A stretch of 64,000 nt of DNA from Chionis minor (lineage: Eukaryota; Chordata; Aves; Charadriiformes; Chionididae): assembly GCA_013398295.1 (NCBI GenBank), contig VZSF01000638.1, positions 313,609-377,608 on the forward strand. The letters run 5' to 3'. Shown here in pieces: positions 62,301-64,000 of this stretch. The notes under the pieces were generated by a model, which ran no database searches, was not told the origin of the DNA, and saw only the letters and a list, made by a program, of their open reading frames with translations. The stretch's first letter is position 1; every line of letters begins with the position of its first letter. A program made the position numbers and the translations under genes.

Positions 62301-63573
62301 CTATCAAAATGTAGATTCTCAAACTAAATTTCCTGAATGCTGGTGTTTCTGCCAGTAGTATTCAGTAAAAGTCTCAAATAATCATTGGGTCAGTGGATAA
62401 AGTACATCTGGGAGAAATGACTGGAGGTGGCAGTTTTGTGAGAAGTAACTGCTGAGGTCTGTCAATCCAGCGTGCCCCTGATGACTGTGGCTGTAGTGGG
62501 GCAGGAATGCCCAGAATGAGTTCTGTTTTATTAAAACATACAGTTTTTTCTCTGATTTATTTTCTGTGTCCTGGTCAGTATAAGCATTCTGACCCCATTG
62601 TCTGTAGCAAGCAGAGGCATCTTGGAAAGCAACTGTGGCAAAAGAAAAAGCGTAGTTACTTGGCCATTTCGATTCTCAGGCTTCATTAACAACCAGATCA
62701 AGTTTAGAGGCTTGGTTTGTTTGTTTGTTTTTTTTTCAGGAAGGAGAGAAGATACAGATCAGTGAGCACGTTATTTAATCTCTTCCAAGAGTTAGGTTTT
62801 CTTGGGAGGGGTGACAGAGCAAACAGCTAAAAAGAGGGCCACTTGTAAGGTGATTTGTAGTTTTCAGCCTTTCCTTTGCTGACACCAAAATGGACTTCAG
62901 TCTGACTTTTAAATTCTTTTTTATTCTGGGCATTAACTCCAGACCGACAAAAGGATGGAGGTGCCATTATAATTAGGCATTTCCTTCCAATAGAAGAATC
63001 CACAGCCCTGACTAAAGAACATAAGCTCTCTGTGGAGCAGTCAGGAATGTGCTTATCTAGACTGTCATCTCAGCTAGCTAGTGGAGGAAAACAACCTATC
63101 CTGTTCAAATACTTGATTTGCACTAACCAATTTAGTCTTAATTAGGTCAGAGGCAAAACTGAGCGCAGGTTTCTGTCCAAATGATGAGAAGGCTTACTGG
63201 GGTTTGGGGTTTCTTAGGATTCAGTGTGTTAATACATTATTTTGTTCCCCTTCATAAAACTATGAAGGGATGGATCGGTATTCCCATAAAGTAGTAAATT
63301 GAGCCATAAAGGCATAAAGAAATTAAATAGCATACCCAGTGTCACGGTAAGGGGGCTACTGAGGAGATTCAGGAACCTCATTCTAGCCTGCTGATGCCTT
63401 AAGATGAAAGATTGTCTTTGCTTTTGGTATCAACAGCATGGGTCTCGATCACTTTATTTTTCCTTCAGAACTGTCTGGCGTAGAACGTATCTTACCTTTA
63501 ACCACTGTTGTTTCAGATCTGCTTTGTAACTTAGCTAAACATTAATATTTTTGTATCCTTTTTGTGCTGCTAG
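59360..63573 (+). other. Intron 2 of the OSMR-like gene
   Basis: Phase-1 intron of 4.2 kb with GTAAAT at its start and a pyrimidine-rich end (TATCCTTTTTGTGCTGCTAG). It holds a T run at 60,742-60,754, an alternating purine-pyrimidine TA/TG tract at 61,921-61,943, and a (GTTT)n tract at about 62,715-62,736. No transposon or further exon was recognised. Confidence 0.75.
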
Positions 63574-63737
63574 AATCCATTGTGTTTCCAGTAACGTACC
63601 TTAACATTTCCAAGGATTTGGATCTTCAGCGGCTGTTGGTGGAATGGGATGTTGCCAAGTCAGCGCATGATGCTGGTCTGTCAATGTCCTTTGAAATACA
63701 AGTCCGTCGAACAGCTGAAACTACTACTGTGTGGACA
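63574..63737 (+). CDS. OSMR: OSMR-like cytokine receptor, first extracellular domain exon
   Basis: The exon follows TGCTGCTAG, begins with AA (completing the GAA codon split by the intron), stays open for 54 full codons and ends at ACA before a perfect donor GTAAGT. It encodes the start of the mature receptor: an FPVTYLNIS strand with a potential N-glycosylation site (NIS), RLLVEWDV, then MSFEIQVRRTAE and TTVWT. These follow the same order as VSLKVS, LHLQWTV, MVFQIQISRIE and NVIWV at the N-terminus of human OSMR. LIFR has a similar segment but carries an additional domain before it, which is absent here, so OSMR is preferred. Later domains (WSXWS module, transmembrane and JAK-binding parts) lie outside the window. 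Confidence 0.82.
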
Positions 63738-64000
63738 GTAAGTGTATTTTAAAAAAAAGGTATACTAGTTATTTACAATATAAAGGAAGCTAAAGGAAAA
63801 TCAAATGTGCAGATGCATATGCAGATAGCTTTTCTTTACAGGTTTACAATTTACAACATAGTATTTACAACACTATACTAGAAATACCTCTGTATTTCAC
63901 TAGGTGCCAGTCTAATGTTATGCCCAGTTTTTGTGCAAAAAAAAAAAAATACTGGCTTGGATGAAGAAGTCATTTTCACCTGTGCAGGATGTAGATATGC
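63738..64000 (+). other. Intron 3 of the OSMR-like gene (partial)
   Basis: Starts with GTAAGT and continues past the window end. It includes an A run at 63,937-63,949. Confidence 0.7.

Noticed and set aside
59287..63737. LIFR instead of OSMR for the receptor exons
   Set aside because: LIFR has a similar segment, but in that protein it follows an extra N-terminal domain. Here the segment comes directly after the signal-peptide exon, and the LLPLRTCYS string fits OSMR. LIFR remains a minor alternative until later exons are seen.
1..64000. CRISPR arrays, tRNA or rRNA genes, endogenous retroviruses, DNA transposons
   Set aside because: I looked for spaced direct repeats, tRNA B-box-like words, long terminal repeats with gag or pol pieces, and terminal inverted repeats, and saw nothing convincing. 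All RT sequence in the window is of CR1 type. A profile search could still find decayed elements.

Overview
The window is vertebrate nuclear DNA, most probably from a bird. It is AT-rich, mostly non-coding, has spliced exons with GT/AG borders, and every recognisable mobile element is a CR1 non-LTR retrotransposon. Several CR1s carry the typical avian 3' end (GGTTGGACTCGATGATC-like, then short ATTCTATGA-type units). No bacterial, viral or CRISPR content was seen. The species cannot be fixed from the sequence. Layout: positions 1 to about 49.6 kb look intergenic. They hold CR1 copies of very different ages and short simple repeats, and no exon I could recognise on either strand. The main CR1 blocks are a tail-to-tail pair at 20.9-23.0 kb (+) and 23.4-25.8 kb (-), and an internally deleted copy at 44.6-46.05 kb that keeps an ORF1 esterase remnant. 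There is a young CR1 3' part at 49.6-50.4 kb. Old fragments lie near 2.5, 14.5, 30.4, 31.5, 42.0 and 46.3 kb. A strong CpG island follows at about 50.4-51.2 kb, with a good splice donor at 50,819. From there the right-hand 13 kb is the 5' end of one gene on the + strand: probable non-coding exon 1 in the island, an intron of about 8.4 kb containing another CR1 (53.0-55.4 kb), a signal-peptide exon ending at 59,359, an intron of 4.2 kb, and exon 3 at 63,574-63,737. The two coding exons join in phase and resemble the N-terminus of the oncostatin M receptor (OSMR), a gp130-family type I cytokine receptor. The rest of the gene lies beyond the right edge. Assembly caution: four single-base n characters (46,590; 46,840; 54,325; 54,793) bracket or border blocks that repeat other CR1 sequence in this window with no visible difference, and the copies stop at the same base. 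These are best read as assembly joins or gap patches, not biological duplications. The CR1 at 53.0-55.4 kb is therefore chimeric and lacks about 420 bases of reverse transcriptase sequence present in its relative at 21-23 kb. I found no convincing undescribed system. The most useful leads are the overlapping start codons of the OSMR-like gene, the CR1 abutting its promoter, the ORF1-bearing deleted CR1, and a TATA-containing candidate first exon at 35.4 kb.
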